DNA of 64,000 nucleotides from Bolinopsis microptera (taxonomy: Eukaryota > Ctenophora > Tentaculata > Lobata > Bolinopsidae): NCBI RefSeq assembly GCF_026151205.1, contig NC_087082.1:6765908-6829907 (forward strand), in the 5' to 3' direction. Shown in pieces: positions 1-13,214 of this stretch. Both the position numbers and the translations under genes were made by a program. Within the stretch, counting starts at the first letter, position 1. Each line of letters starts with the position of its first letter. A model generated the notes under the pieces. It was not told the DNA's origin. It worked only from the letters and a program-made list of their open reading frames with translations, and did no database searches.

Positions 1-3000
1 TGAGCAACACTATAATTGGCAAATAACGCTATGCATTTTTCTACCTCATTTTGTTAAACGAGTAGTTGTAAATCCTAACTTTTCGTAGCGTCCACAACTT
101 GCAATAACCGAATACGGTATTGTTCAATCGCCAAATTGTCGACCAATCGTTCAATCGACTGATGATTTGACACAACGCAGACATGATTGCTTTACTTTTT
201 CGGATTGATTAATATTCTTGGACTAAGGCTGGATACTCAGAACACCCAATTTGTCGGACTTATGTTGGAATATTAAAGTTTAGGTATATCAAATAAGACC
301 GATTTGTAGAAATATGATCAGAAGATCAAGAGTCTCTGATATAAAGCAGCCTTATGCAAAATTCAATATTTTTTTCTATCCACGACAATCTATAAGTTGA
401 TTTATGCAAGAAAATACTCTTGATCTGTATTATCTCCGTAGTCTAACTTATTTCAGGAAATGCTGGGAGCCACCGAATTAATTAAAAATCCACTAATATA
501 ATGAACGGCTAAAAATTAAAATCAGGAACTATTCTTGCCCACCAACGGTGATTGGTTCAGTTAGCAATAAAACATATTTTAAGGTATTAACTCTGAAATA
601 TGTTACGGCTAGCACTACTTTTCTAACTATTATTTTATTTTTCGTCACATTGTAATAACCTGGACTACACTTCCAATTCAATCACCCTGTGAAAACTTAG
701 GAAGAATACACGAATAAATTATTATTCACCATAAACCACTAAACCACCTATACAATATATTCAAAATGCAAAAACTAAAAATCATGCTTATAGTTCAGTG
801 ACAGTAGTACCACACCACATGACTCATGACTAGTTATAGTAGTACTTCACTCAGCCCGAATGAATGAGATAAAAATGTAAGTCAAAAACATGCAGACCTA
901 TTTATATTACCTCTGAATCATGTGCTTCATTCGAAATTGACCGCGCGTTGGTACATGAATAGTACATGTATATGACGCTCAGGAAAGATCCTAAAATATC
1001 TGCTTGCAACGCACAACCCCCCAACCACCCATAAACACACTGCAATCTATTCCCCTATGTAATTACATATTCATTATTCATATGGCGTCCCTACCGCCTT
1101 CCTTTTGTTCTTTGATTTGATTGAGACTGTTGGATCGCTCACGAAGCCGTGCCTGCATTTACGTTGCACGTGTCATTTATCATTTGTTATTTAAGTACTC
1201 ATGGTTTCATAAAATTTTTAGATTCTAGGAATAATTTGGTTTCGTAGAAATTGACCCGTCATTTATAACCATAAATTTAAGTGGTCACAAAATCCTTTGA
1301 TTACGTATGCTGCTTTAATATTTTGATTTTGTTCTTTCGTCAAAGAGACTAGTTCATGAAAGTGTGCAGATAGATGATAATTTCAGATTGCTATTTATCT
1401 GTGCTTAATTATGCTACCTTGCCGCCTGCCGGCTGCCGGTCATCACCGTAAATCAGTAATTATATAATTTGTTATCTCTGTTTGTAGTAATTCAGAGAGA
1501 AATTTTCCTTTCACGACTAACATGCGCAGCATCGTGGGCTGTACTTTCTGATCATATACTGATTACTGATTGACCCACGTACAAATAACTATAAAAGTAT
1601 AAATGGTTTAGAAATAGATTAATCTTTGTAACGCTAAAAACATGTACTGTAGGTTATGCCAATAATTTTAGGGGAGCAATGTCGGTTCCTATAAATAACG
1701 CTAAGGTCATTTACTGTCATACTCATCTGGCGTTAGATGTCGAATTTCAATTATCCCCAGGAAAATCTCCGAAAGTAAAAAAGATAGAGACTTCCAGTTT
1801 TCAATAAAATTTTCGTCTCGTAAATCTTAAGTTAGCTCCCCAGGAGCACAATTTGGGACAACTTAGATTCGAGTTATCCCGAAAAAGTCTAATTTTGAGC
1901 CGAATAAAAGTTCGCAGTTTTAACTTTGCAGATTCCTTTGCTCTGATTGGCAGAATCGTGTCACTTGGAACCAGTGTACAATTAATGTCGCGCGTGCGAG
2001 CTCAAACCGTAATAAAGGTCCGCGATATCTTATGTGGCGTTATTTATATCTCAGCATATTTGGAGAACTTTGGAACGTTAACCATAGGTCAAGCCGTTGT
2101 CATGGCAATATTAAAACCTTGTTCAATTTATAAATATAAGCCTCTTTGATCCTTATACAACTGTTTAAAGCTTTTAGCTTATACCTGGGGAGTGGGGACC
2201 CCAGGCTATTATGTTCATAAACATATAGAGATTCGGCGGAATGACAGGCTGAGCGCCGCCCAGTAAGTTAAAGCTGGTTATAGTAAGTTATAGCTGGTTC
2301 TTTACCGATGGTTGAAATTCGATATTAACCGCTTGTTCAAATGGCGCTCTTTATCGCTCAATATGGGACTATCAGTACCTAAACACTAAAGAGCTTTAAT
2401 TTTATGGAATGTTTGTAGTTTCAATCAGCGATTCGATAGTTAACTGTTCGTTTTGGTGGTAAATTGGTAGTGAGTGACTATAACTGATGGTTGGTGGGTG
2501 GTACTGCTCCTCACCCTGGAAACCTTATGGTAAAATTGTTAGACGAGAGCCTGTAGATTGATAGTTTCAGTATATACAACAAATTATTTAGTTTGATTGA
2601 TTCAAAGGGAGAACAAATTGTTATATCAATTGCAAGCTTGGTGGTAATGGTACATTAAGTAGAATAATCGTACTACAAAGTCACAACAGTATAAGCTGTG
2701 GGTGTCTAGACTCTACTGGGCCCTGAATTCCATATGGAACTAAACCACTACCCGTTTAATTAAAGTGGGAGTGGACCGATAATCCCAAAATAGAATAGTC
2801 ACCTAATTGCGACTATGATCTCGAGATATTACAGCGAAATTAAATTATAAATACAATTGCAGGCGTTATTTGTGGTTTGTAAATTATTTTATCCCGGACG
2901 GCTGGACTGTATAAGCTTATAAGGTCCTTGCAAATAAAAACATTTGTACGTAAGATTTAAGTTATGCACCAGATTCCACAATGGTTGGCTTGAATTGGTT

Positions 3001-3527
3001 GAGGGCAGAATACCGCTAGAAGTAGAGTGTGTCCACGATAAGGATCACTGGTAGCTGAGAGTGTCGCCTCAAGGAGATCTTGAGGAGATGTTCACTACTA
3101 TAGATGATAACGGCTAGTGTCGCCTCTCACTGCAGGGTTAGATTGTTTCACACGGAGTGTTCCTTTAATGAAGTGGATTCAGTGTTATTGGAAGGTTTCT
3201 GACATGAATATTGCCATTATTATTGTCCTTAGGACTTTAGGAGTAAAACTGACGGTCATATGAACAGTTTCGCAGGTCGGACAGGCTTTCTAGGGAAAAG
3301 AGAAATTTCTGCCATAGTTTATTCTGAGCAACTTTCATGGAATCTGGCAATGATAATGATACTGTTAAATTCCAAGAAACTTAATTCATCAAGAGATCAA
3401 AGGGATTCCACAGTCTCACAGTGGAAGCAAGTCAAATCTATTGAACATCATAACTACTAACTTTGTGAAGTTTGCGTTCCTATAGTAAGAGAGTACCATT
3501 ATCCTCGTAACACATGTAATGACCCTT
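1..3527. other. Non-coding stretch, no recognisable gene
   Basis: AT-rich DNA with only short open frames (the longest, about 98 codons near 1.85-2.15 kb, resembles no protein family I know). I see no exon with convincing splice borders, no RNA gene and no clear mobile-element terminus. Confidence 0.5.
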
Positions 3528-3790
3528 TTGCCACCTTCTGCCGCCTTCTGCCACCTTCTGCCACCTTCTGCCACCTCCTACCACCTTCTACCATCTTCTA
3601 CCGCATTATACCATCTTCTACCGCCTTCTACCACCTTTTACCACCTCCTACCACCTTCTACCATCTTCTACCGCATTATACCATCTTCTACCGCCTTCTA
3701 CCACCTTTTACCACCTTCTGCCACCTTCTGCCACCTTCTGCTGCCTTCTACCACCTTCTGCCACCTTCTGCAACCTTCTACTACCTTCAG
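3528..3790. repeat. 10-bp pyrimidine-rich minisatellite
   Basis: About 26 head-to-tail variants of a decamer close to CCACCTTCTG / CCACCTTCTA. A roughly 70-bp block (with the variant CCGCATTATA) occurs twice in a row, so there is a second-order period. One strand is almost purely pyrimidine. The open frame across it (His/Leu/Pro/Ser repeats) is a by-product of the repeat and not a gene. Confidence 0.9.
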
Positions 3791-5344
3791 GATCACAACA
3801 ACACAGAAGATATTGTCAGTAATACTTATAGGGTCTGGCGAACTCTATCCACAGATCAGTAAGGCAGTGGCTCACACTCTGTTGAAATCTCTTTAGGGAG
3901 ATTTCTGAACTCTATTGTTAAAGTTTTCTAAGGTACAGGGACGGTAGGTGAGTGTGTCCCATATCCTAATAACCTGCCTAATTGTCCGGTATACAGGGTG
4001 GTAATTTACTCTGGGTCACCCTGTAATCTGTATACTCAGATCTTGGACCTAGGTGGCAAGTTTGCTCCATAAGCCAAAACCAAAACCAAAACCAAAAATA
4101 GTAAGAGAGTATAACGTCATAATATGAACAAAGAGGTTATTGAAGTTCAAATGTTCAATGTTATTGAGTATAGCCGCGTTTACATTTTCTATCAAAATGG
4201 TACCTCCAAGAACATCAATAGTGTCTTAAAGCTTAGTGTACAGCTTTACTGAAGCCTGTTATTGATTATGAAGGGGTACATCTTCCCGACAGATTGTAGT
4301 TGTCTAATATTGAATTGTTCTGGCCTGCTTCCAATGTTGGTCACCCCAAGCTGTTTGGTCCGACCTATTTGGTTAGATCTAGTAATTATACCGTTAAGCT
4401 AGTGAATTACTAAAATTGTATAATACCAATAAAGCAACTATACCACTGTAGCAGCACCATGGCAACACTTTCCTCTTCCACTAGCCACTGACCAGTACAG
4501 CAGTATCGTTCCATTTTCAACAGAACCAGACATATTATATTTATTAGTTCCTTATACTGAAATGTTTCTTTAATGTAACTCGTACTATTAGTTCCTCACC
4601 AATCCGCACTGTTTGTTAGGAGTAAGTGGATTATCGGGTTAGGCACAGGGTTATAAGACGGATTCGTAAATTAATAAGAGCGATTTATTGACCCTCTGGA
4701 TATTTATTTTACTTAGAGTTGGTCTTTGTATTTATTAAATTGCAGAGCGAACACGGTCAGATACGCCATTCTTTTTATGAGCAGTGATGATCACCAGCTG
4801 GGATAGCTGGTTATATTGAAGAAATATTTCATTCTACAGTATAAGAACTCGATCGACTGAGTCTCAATTTATCGGTCATCCATTGTCATTTCACGGACAC
4901 AAATTTCCAGAGCCAGGAGCCTTACTAAGTTCTAATTTTAAACAAGTGCTTTTATTTGCAGGTGCTTTTATTTACAGGTCTAAATTTTTTAAGCCTCGAT
5001 CAAATGAAATTATAATCAATTATCCGTCCTCACCTCAAATGTACTTAGTCGAACAATTATATTTGAGCAATTTAAATTGTGCGGAAATATTTGTTCATGA
5101 AAATTTTAACAGGTGCAAAATTTAGATCCTAAATAGTTGCTGTTATTAAAGACTATATTAAAATATGGCAAATAAAGCAACAATTATACCCCGAAAAGCA
5201 GCCCGCTACACTGCTACAGTTATAGCTTTTAGTGTCCCGTTATACTCCGTCACCATAGCTTTAAAATCGCTCAGTCAATCACTTGACCATTTAATGACTA
5301 AGTTTGAAGTTAGAAGATTTTAATTTCGGAGCATGGGGGCCCAT
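3791..5344. other. Non-coding stretch
   Basis: Nothing recognisable apart from a small CCAAAA microsatellite near 4075-4097. Short open frames such as the one at 4.88-5.13 kb have no family resemblance. Confidence 0.45.
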
Positions 5345-5481
5345 TATTTTTTGTTTAACCTCCGTTTTATTAACCTAGTAACCACTAGTAACCACTAGTA
5401 ACCACTAGTAACCACTAGTAACCACTAGTAACCACTAGTAACCACTAGTATTCTTTGTTTAACCTCCGTTTTATTAACCTT
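5345..5481. repeat. 10-bp tandem repeat between 30-bp direct repeats
   Basis: About seven copies of TAACCACTAG occupy 5383-5450. A near-identical segment (TTTGTTTAACCTCCG followed by TTTTATTAACC) sits on each side, at 5349-5379 and 5451-5480. The array therefore lies inside a short direct duplication. Confidence 0.85.
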
Positions 5482-6977
5482 TTAAAAACATTTCCAAATA
5501 CATGTTAACGTTATCTTCTGTACTTCTGAAACTTCACAAAAATCAGATTATATTCTGGGGCAGTAACAATAACTATCCAAGATAAGACAGACACAGTACA
5601 CTCGACCCTCTTCTAAAAAAGAGGGTACCTCGCCACTATAAATGTAAAGTAACAAATGTGGAGTACTTAATACTCTATCCCGTTAATGTCCTGTGTTTCT
5701 TGGAGACGTTGCTAGGTTACCTGGACCCTGGTTTCTTGGAGATAGACTAATCGCTAAACGGATCTCTTTTGCTTTTATTCATCATCATGCGACCTGCAGG
5801 TCTTGGAGTCAAAAATTTTACCATATTTTATGGTAATTTAAAATTGAGGTCAAAATTAGCATATCTCTTTGTAGTATTACAATTTGACTTATACAGAGAG
5901 TCTCCAAGTTTGAAGTTAGGAAATTTTAATATCGGAGCATTGGGGCCGGTTATTATTTGAAGGTTTTGACTTTAAGGTGCAAATTTACGATTCAAAAAGT
6001 GGTTGTAGAACTTTTATTATAGTGGAAAGAGGCTTTGCACGCTGACATTTGGTCACTTTTTATTTTAAAGATCCTGGGCAATTATATAAGATCTTTGTAA
6101 CTTAAACTGTAAGACATGAAGTGCAATTAGGATTGCTGAGGCGATCCCAATAAACTAGTAGTAGTACATTTATGGCGATTAAGGTGAGTCAATAAAATTT
6201 CATGATCAATGACTCCTTCACGATAATTCACTTTTGAACTGAACATATTGATCGGTTATATACGGCGAATATAAGCGGCTATAAAACGCGACGATCATTT
6301 ATAATTACCCGCACGTTTTAATTGAACAAATTGAGGCCGACAGCCGACTGGAGCATCTAATCTTAATGTGAAGTGGAATTTGTTTCTGTTTTGACAGATA
6401 TAGATAAAGATTGGGCACCCACTCTGTTCCTATATGACAACCGTCTAGCGAGAGGTACTTATATATTTACAAAACTAACACTCACAATATCACGCGTGAC
6501 TGTTAGTTGTCTGATGGTTGGATATGCTTAAAACTTTTCGGACACTTTCCTTGTAAGTCTATGAGTAAGCTTACCAATTTTTGTTGCAATCGGAGGTTGG
6601 GAAGGATACTCAATATCTATTTGTTTGAAGAAAATTGTGCTGGCCGAAATTAGCGCTAAAAAACCATCCTACAGTCGGCACGCGCGGCTCACTGTCGATG
6701 GCGCACTACCTACTGTTAGTTTTGTGTCCAGTTACCGCGGTGCGTGAGGTGGAAGTCTTTGTTTTGACAGTCATTAAGCGCACTGTAGCTAGAAAGTTTA
6801 GCTTGTCAAGTTTTAGTTATCAGTTTATCAGTTTATCACGTCACGCGTGATTTAAGCTTTAAGCACCTTTGTGTCACTTTGTGTGTCACGTGACAGCGGG
6901 ATGCTGAAAGGTCTCATACTGCTCCGGCATTATAAGAGGCACTGCCGCCAATAGTTCCTACTTTCTTAACATCTTGT
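5482..6977. other. Non-coding stretch
   Basis: No gene or element recognised. GC rises locally around 6.63-6.9 kb, where a 71-codon open frame resembles no known protein. Confidence 0.4.
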
Positions 6978-7232
6978 ACGATCGATCAGTCAGCTTGAGA
7001 CAGGAATTTTGTGAAATATAGCAATACGATACGATCAGTCAGCTTGAGCTAGGAATTTTGTGAAATATAGCAGAACGATCGATCAGTCAGCTTGAGCTAG
7101 GAATTTTGTGAAATATAGCAATACGATACGATCAGTCAGCTTGAGCTAGGAATTTTGTGAAATTTAGCAATACGATACGATCAGTCAGTTTGAGCTGGGA
7201 ATTTTGTGAAATATAGCAATACGATATCGCCC
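6978..7232. repeat. 48/49-bp tandem repeat, five copies
   Basis: Five head-to-tail copies share CGATCAGTCAGCTTGAGC, then GGAATTTTGTGAAATATAGC and ATACGATA. Copies begin at about 6982, 7031, 7079, 7128 and 7177, with only a few substitutions between them. Confidence 0.9.
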
Positions 7233-7694
7233 GACTTATGACAATGATCGGAATCCTTTGATTCCTGTCACGAATGCTTGATGTTCTAGTTCTAGTACCA
7301 TTGTTGCCCTTTTATTCTGAGTGTGATAAAGAATGATCAGGCTTATTACGTTGATTTATCGTTCTAAAGATTCTTTGAAATTTGTCAATTCTCCTGATGA
7401 ACACAAACCATTTTGTGTTTGTGCAGACAGTTTGATGTAATGAAATTTTGTGTTCAGAATTTAGAGAAATTTTCATGCCTCACGAAGGGTTCGTCCTTTT
7501 TGTATAGGGCCAATTACAATTAAAAAAGGAACATTATTTCCACAATTAGTGAGAAATTTTAAATTTTGAATAACTCGTAAACTGGCGTATTTTAACTTTA
7601 CCTCTGTAAGGTTGCTCATGCAAAACGGTACGTGAATCTGCTGCAAGTTTTAACTGTCTATCAATTAATCAATCCTAAGATCCGTCATCTCTAC

Positions 7695-8600
7695 TATAAT
7701 TCAGAGAATTCTTTTTGTACAATGTTTGTACGTACACTGTACGACCGCCCACGTGCAAATCAGACGAAAAATATAAACTTGCGTAGTAACCATGGTAACG
7801 AGAGTTATTACACAGTTACACGCACGTGCACGTGCTATGATTGTTCAAACGGCATTTTTTATCGGTTTTGTTGATATTACGCTATGTTTAGTACGAGCAA
7901 CATTTTAATTGGCTGTATCTTCGTTGGTGTAGGATATTTTTTGACGCGATCTAAACTTACTAACAAAAAATACTATTATTTTCCTCCCTGTGACCACGGG
8001 TTTTCTAGTCTTACTTATAATTCAGAGAATTCTTTTTGTCTGTACGGCCGCCAACGTGCAAATTAGACGAGAAATAGGAAGTTGCGTAGTTACCATGGTA
8101 ACGGTGTTTGAAGTGCACTTGCACGTGCAAGGATTTGAGAGGGGCATTTTGATCTTTTTTTTTTTGTTATTACTTTATTAGGTCTTTAGGTGGTGATCAG
8201 TGCGAGTTATATTTCAATTGGCTGTATCTTCGGTTGTGATGGATCAGGATACCAAAGAATATTATTAGCTTCCTCCCTGTGACCGTAGGCCGGGGCTTTC
8301 TAGTCAATATTATAATTCAGAGAATTCTTTTTGTATGTACGACCGCCCACGTGCAAATTAGATGAAAAATAGGAATTTGCACAGTAACCGTAGTAACTGG
8401 GGTTGTTACACGTACGTGCGCGTGCAATTATTTGCGAGTGACTTTTTGATCTGTTTTGTGGCAATTCATGCGTTCTGTTTAATGCGCGCTACATTTCAAT
8501 TGGCAGTATCTTCGGTTGGGATGGATATTTCTTGATACGATAAAAACTTACCATCAAAGAATACTATTAGCATTCTCCCTGTGACCACGGGCTTTCTAGT
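7695..8600 (+). repeat. Dispersed ~300-bp repeat, three tandem copies, with X-box and E-box motifs
   Basis: Three diverged copies start at 7695, 8016 and 8311 with TATAATTCAGAGAATTCTTT and end near CCCTGTGACCACGGG...TTTCTAGT. A fourth, solitary copy lies at 44142-44434. Between copies the best-kept block is GTAACCATGGTAAC (7786-7799; perfect palindrome GTTACCATGGTAAC at 8089-8102; degenerate in copy 3), followed by runs such as CACGTGCACGTG. The first matches the known RFX X-box consensus and the second contains E-boxes. No protein-coding potential is shared between copies. It is probably a short non-autonomous mobile repeat or a small satellite. Confidence 0.75.
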
Positions 8601-9319
8601 ATTCCATAATATGAGCATGAAATAACGGGTTGTATTATGACTTTATGAATATTTTTTGCGGCAATATAGGGAATTGACTTGATCCACCATGCACCATTGG
8701 ATCGAGCCTTGACAATTATGATATCAGTTTTATATTAGGGTTGTTTCAATATCTTACTTCGCTGAGTGATAGTAGGAATCATAAAGGCGGAGGCCTGTAT
8801 CAGTATACGCTTTCCTGTATACGCTTTCCTGCAATTTACTTGTGTCGCGATATCTAATTCCTGAAACTATTGCAATTACAAAGTAAAACTGTCGGGCTTC
8901 ATTAAATCGCATTTGTCATATATACGGTACACGTTGGTAACACGTTGGTAACTTCAATCCTGAAAGGAGAGAGGGAAGTGTTTTTGGGTTCCAACGCCAT
9001 GCTTCGTTCAGCGATCTGCATCATGAAATTTAATAAATAATGGTTTCAAGAATATCCCTCAAGAAATCTGTTGACAGAATTTTGATTCTAGCTACAATTC
9101 ATGTTTTTATTCCCTTAATTTATAAAAACGCTCACCACGCTCTTAGTCTTTACTATAAGAAGATTTGTCCATCATTTCTTTATCTCGTTTGTCTCATTTA
9201 GACGGGCTAATTGGGATTGTGATTTTGTCCAAAATCTCTCTCTAACCGGCTGGAAATCAAGGATGATGATTAATCACTGACACTCTACACTCGACTGTCA
9301 CGTGACTTCTTAAACACGT
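8601..9319. other. Non-coding stretch
   Basis: No gene recognised. Two small direct repeats (GTATACGCTTTCCT near 8798-8830 and ACACGTTGGTA near 8929-8950) are the only structure seen. Confidence 0.4.
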
Positions 9320-9640
9320 TCTCTTGGTGGCCCTGAATGACTATTCGAAATCATAGCCCTCTAATCTGATCCCAACCCTAACCCTAACCAAATCTCTAAC
9401 AAAAGCATATGCTGAAACCCTAACCCTAACGAGAAATTAGACTAACTTCCGTATATGGTCATATCACGTGATCGAGTCAGTTTTTCGCCAATATCTCGCT
9501 AGGGGAGCATTTTAACCCTATACTATGTCATGGGGGGTGATTCGGAATCAGCGTCCGAAAATACATCGATCGAAGTTGGTCTCAACTGTTGGGGGCCCTT
9601 TTAGAAAAATTTCGAAGATCGACTGTAGAGTGATTTAGCA
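9320..9640 (+). repeat. Dispersed repeat with telomere-like CCCTAA runs (copy 1)
   Basis: Segments match, in inverted orientation, 56545-56760: AGCCCTCTAATCTGATCCCA, ATTCGGAATCAGCGTCCGAA and GAAGATCGACTGTAGA. This copy has about 125 bp extra between CATATGCTG and ATTCGG. It holds short CCCTAACCCTAAC runs at 9372-9386 and 9418-9430, which look like interstitial telomere repeats but are too short to be a telomere. Confidence 0.7.
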
Positions 9641-11401
9641 CATGGAAATTAAGCAGGTTGAGCCTGACAAAAAAGTATTTCACCCAACACTTGACGACCA
9701 TTTTTTGTGGGAACCGGACACGAAGGTGGAGGGCACAAGAGCGTAGGGTGCAAGGTCGGTACTTTCTTAAAAAGTTGGACACGAGGGAGAATCACATAAA
9801 TCACTTTAACATGGACAAACGGGTTTTTTGATGTTCTCAACAGTCTGGTTGACGTTAAGCTTATGCTCGAAGAATTCGGTCTACTCACATATAAATTCGA
9901 AACGAAACATAGTGATGTGACAAATAATCACCCAGATTTACGCGAGCCAAAAATTGAGAAATTTTCCTTAAATATCTCAGACAACTCAGCAGCAGATTTG
10001 GTAACGTGCTTAGACCAATTAATCACTGCCTAGATGTTCATTCGACAAACTTGGTTCCGCATTCGTGTCGATGTTTAAATTAATCATGTGATTCGCCCTT
10101 GTGCCCACCCTTTTGGAGTTTTGGGAAGGTAACTCCCTTGTGTCCACTGTCCTACGCCCTCGTGTCGTCAGTTCTTGCGTCCTTGTGTCATACTCCCTAG
10201 TGTCCTATACCCTTTTTTGTCACTATTCTCTATATGTATTTCTAACATAATATATTTAATTAAGCGTATTATGAGCCTTGCCAGCGTGTAAATCATGGAT
10301 TGATGATACATTCAAAAAAATGATACATTTGATCGTTATCCGTCCAGCGTATTATGGATTGTCATAGGCTTAATGCTAATAACTAGTTTTCTGATCGGTC
10401 ATCTTTTAATAGCTTAGCCGCACAAATTCCAATAATATTTTCAAAATAAAATTTGGCGTCCCATTGCTACATTATTTGCAACATTTTGCGGTACCGCATA
10501 ATTTGCAACGTTCTTCCGAGCAAGTTTTCTCTGAGAATAGTATACCTAGATAGTTAGAGAACACCGAGCTGAGCTTGTCACAATATACTTATACCTCCCT
10601 CTTGTATTTTAGTTTTAGTTTTAGTTATACTCCATTACTGTTCTGTTATTATTATATTATTCTGTTAGCGTACTGTGCTCCTTAAAACGTATATTAATAT
10701 ATATTATCATATATACTATTACTATGATATAGTACTGGTATACTATATATAACATATATTATATTATATAGTACTGCCACTGGTAAAACACTCGAATTTC
10801 AAATTAATTGGGTCCATATAGTGTGTTCAAATGTGTGGCTCACATGGTGATGTAGGTGCTGCTGGCACTCACTATGACGTGTGTGTGCCACGTACTCCAC
10901 GTATACTTTGTGGTACGTGGTGGGCCACAAACGTGATGCTTGAACCAGTTCATCATATAATTATATCGTAACGTTCGTTTACTTTTGTGTTAAGGTCTCG
11001 TATATAAACATTTGGTTAATCAAAACCATGCACGGAGACACATTTTTCCGCATATTATTATTCGAATATAAATGTGGCCAATTCGTTCATTTTGCATATT
11101 TTGTTATCCATTCGAGCTCAACAAATATCTCGCTCAATTATTAACTTTTGAAGGCACTTACTAAGTCAGGTACTTCACCTCCCCACAAAAACGCTGTGCG
11201 TGGCCACTGGCCACTCTTTAATATTGAGAGGCAGTAAACTATAAAACTCTTGGGCTGCGTTAAATGGGGACTTGCCAAACCCTTGGTAATGGCAATATTA
11301 AAATATGTTGACTCTGTTACATCGCTTCCTCAAGTCATTTGTCATATATAAGCGTTGAAAGTATTAAAAAAGAAAGGTTTATATTTTTATATTGAGTAGT
11401 T
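9641..11401. other. Non-coding stretch with degenerate simple repeats
   Basis: Loosely repetitive motifs of the type CCCTTGTGTCC / CTCGTGTC occur at 10.10-10.22 kb, and their complements (GGACACGAAG, GGAGGGCACAAG) at 9.71-9.79 kb. A TA-rich low-complexity tract spans about 10.68-10.78 kb. No gene is recognised; minus-strand open frames at 9.58-9.89 kb show no family signature. Confidence 0.4.
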
Positions 11402-11445
11402 AATTTAACAATGCACGAATTTTTAAATTCGTGCATTGTTAAATT
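11402..11445. repeat. Perfect 21-bp inverted repeat (hairpin)
   Basis: Positions 11402-11422 are the exact reverse complement of 11425-11445, separated by TT. The arm contains AACAATGCACGAATT. This strong cruciform or hairpin is not tied to a recognisable gene. Confidence 0.9.
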
Positions 11446-11714
11446 GTTTAACCACTCAATAACTACTTGTTTAACTACTCGTTTAACTACTCAATTGGTT
11501 TAAAAACCAATTTAAAACCGTTGGAAATATTAAATAAAGCTGAGGCTTGCTCAGTCTTTTTTACGCCATTAAGATTTTTTAAGTTTAACTTCAAAAGGAG
11601 GGCTTAAAAATTAGAGGGCAAACGTTTGGGCTTATTATTCAGTCACTGTGTCTTCGAATGAAATAATTCTTTCTGATTTGAAATTGATTCAAAGTATACA
11701 TAAAGATTATAATG

Positions 11715-12006
11715 ACTAGCAGGAACCCGTCTAACCCTTAAGTGGTGTCAAGACTCAAGAGACTAAATAAATTATTACCTATTTAATTCGCGTTTTTGAC
11801 ACCACTAATTGGGGGTCCAAATTTTGTGCACTCAAATTTTTTTTTTTTTTTCATGCTGATTTGAAGGACATTAAGACATTAGACCCAGTCAAAAAAGTTT
11901 CAGTTTTATATCTTTTACGGTTTTTGCGGAAAATCGTGTTAAAGTTGATGCCGTGGTGTCAGTAAAATGGTACGGATATATATCGTCTCGCTTTATATAT
12001 AGTAAG
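11715..12006 (+). repeat. MITE-like dispersed repeat, copy A
   Basis: A ~260-290-bp family beginning ACTAGCAGGAACCCGTC and ending near GTGGTGTCAGTAAAATGG, here followed by a TATCGTCTCGCTTTATATA tail. The motif GTGGTGTCAA near the left end is mirrored by TTTGACACCAC about 60 bp further in. Further copies lie at 12362-12635 (+), 57873-58200 (-) and 58299-58569 (-). It has no coding capacity and is probably a short non-autonomous transposon. Confidence 0.8.
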
Positions 12007-12248
12007 ATGTTCATTTTTTCGAATAAAGGTTAATTTTTTCGCACCGTAAATGATCACTCAATCAATTTTGCTGACGAGATGATAAAAATGCTTGATATAA
12101 TCATAACTCAGTCCACAGTCATCATTTCATATTTGTTTCGCGCATATTTCAGATCATATGCCATTGCCACATTCAATGACCTATTACAATATGTAAAAAT
12201 ATTTTTCTAGCATATTCACGAAGATCTTCCACGCACCAGAGACTTGCA

Positions 12249-12328
12249 CCGCCACGAAATTTTGAACCAGACCGCCGCCGCGAAATTTTGACCCAGACCG
12301 CCGCCGCGAAATTTTGACCCAGACCGCA
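12249..12328. repeat. 29-bp tandem repeat, about three copies
   Basis: Units of the type ACCGCCGCCGCGAAATTTTG followed by ACCCAG are GC-rich islets inside AT-rich DNA. A short minus-strand open frame over this region is a by-product. Confidence 0.85.
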
Positions 12329-12361
12329 GTCTTTGAGGTATTGGGCATTGGCGTTATATTT

Positions 12362-12635
12362 ACTAGCAGGAACCCGTCTAACCCTAAAATGGTGTCAAGA
12401 CTCAAGAGACTAAAACAATTATTACCTATTTAATTCGCATTTTTGACACCACTTGGGGTACCAAATTTTGGGCTCTAAAACTCCTATTTCTTGGCCAATT
12501 TTTTATTTTTTCATGCTGATTTGGAGGCCATTAAAGCATTTGACCCAGTCAAAAAATTTTCAGTTGTATATCTTTTACGGTTTTTGCAGAAATTCGCGTT
12601 AAATTTGATGCCGTGGTGTCAGTAAAATGGCACAG
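12362..12635 (+). repeat. MITE-like dispersed repeat, copy B
   Basis: Same family and orientation as the copy at 11715. Start (CTAGCAGGAACCCGTCTAAC) and end (GTGGTGTCAGTAAAATGG) are conserved; the interior differs by substitutions and small indels, so the copies are not a recent duplication. Confidence 0.8.
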
Positions 12636-12640
12636 ATAAA

Positions 12641-12740
12641 TATATATATATTTCATGGCTGGACTTCTACACAATAAAAGAAAGCGGTTGTGATTAGATC
12701 ATCGAAAGTCTTTGCATCATTTATTTACATCAATTCTCAA
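12641..12740 (+). repeat. Dispersed repeat paired with 26581-26670 (inverted)
   Basis: A (TA)n run followed by TTTCATGGCTGGACTTCTAC, AAAGAAAGCGGTTGTGATTA and CTTTGCATCATTTATTTACA. The reverse complement of the whole block is at 26581-26670. It looks like the end of an unidentified mobile repeat. Confidence 0.75.
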
Positions 12741-13214
12741 ATTATTTGTTATATAGTAGTGTTGAAAGTATTAAAACTATATAAAAAATATCGTCTCGCT
12801 TTATATATAGTAAGATAACCTATCAGTATCATCTTTAACTTTTTCTTTCAGGTTTTTTCTTATTGTCATGTAAAATTGTGTACTTAAATCATAGTTTTAT
12901 TTTTATATCAACCTTGAATCAAAACATGGTTTCAAGCTTCATTAGTTTGAAATTCTGACATCGCTTTAGGACTACAAAATGTCCCTTTCTGTCAAATTAT
13001 GTGTGCACCATTGGACCTATTTGAGCTGAGCGCCCTATTGAATTTGATATTTCGACTGAATAAATGAATCTATCCACTTAGATTGATCATGACAAATAGT
13101 AATACCACTATTGAATATAGGGACCTGACTTGACAAATTATAGCATACTATGATAGGTCGGATGCTAATCAAATAGATTAATGCAACTGGCAACAACACC
13201 TGAGATTAATCTTT

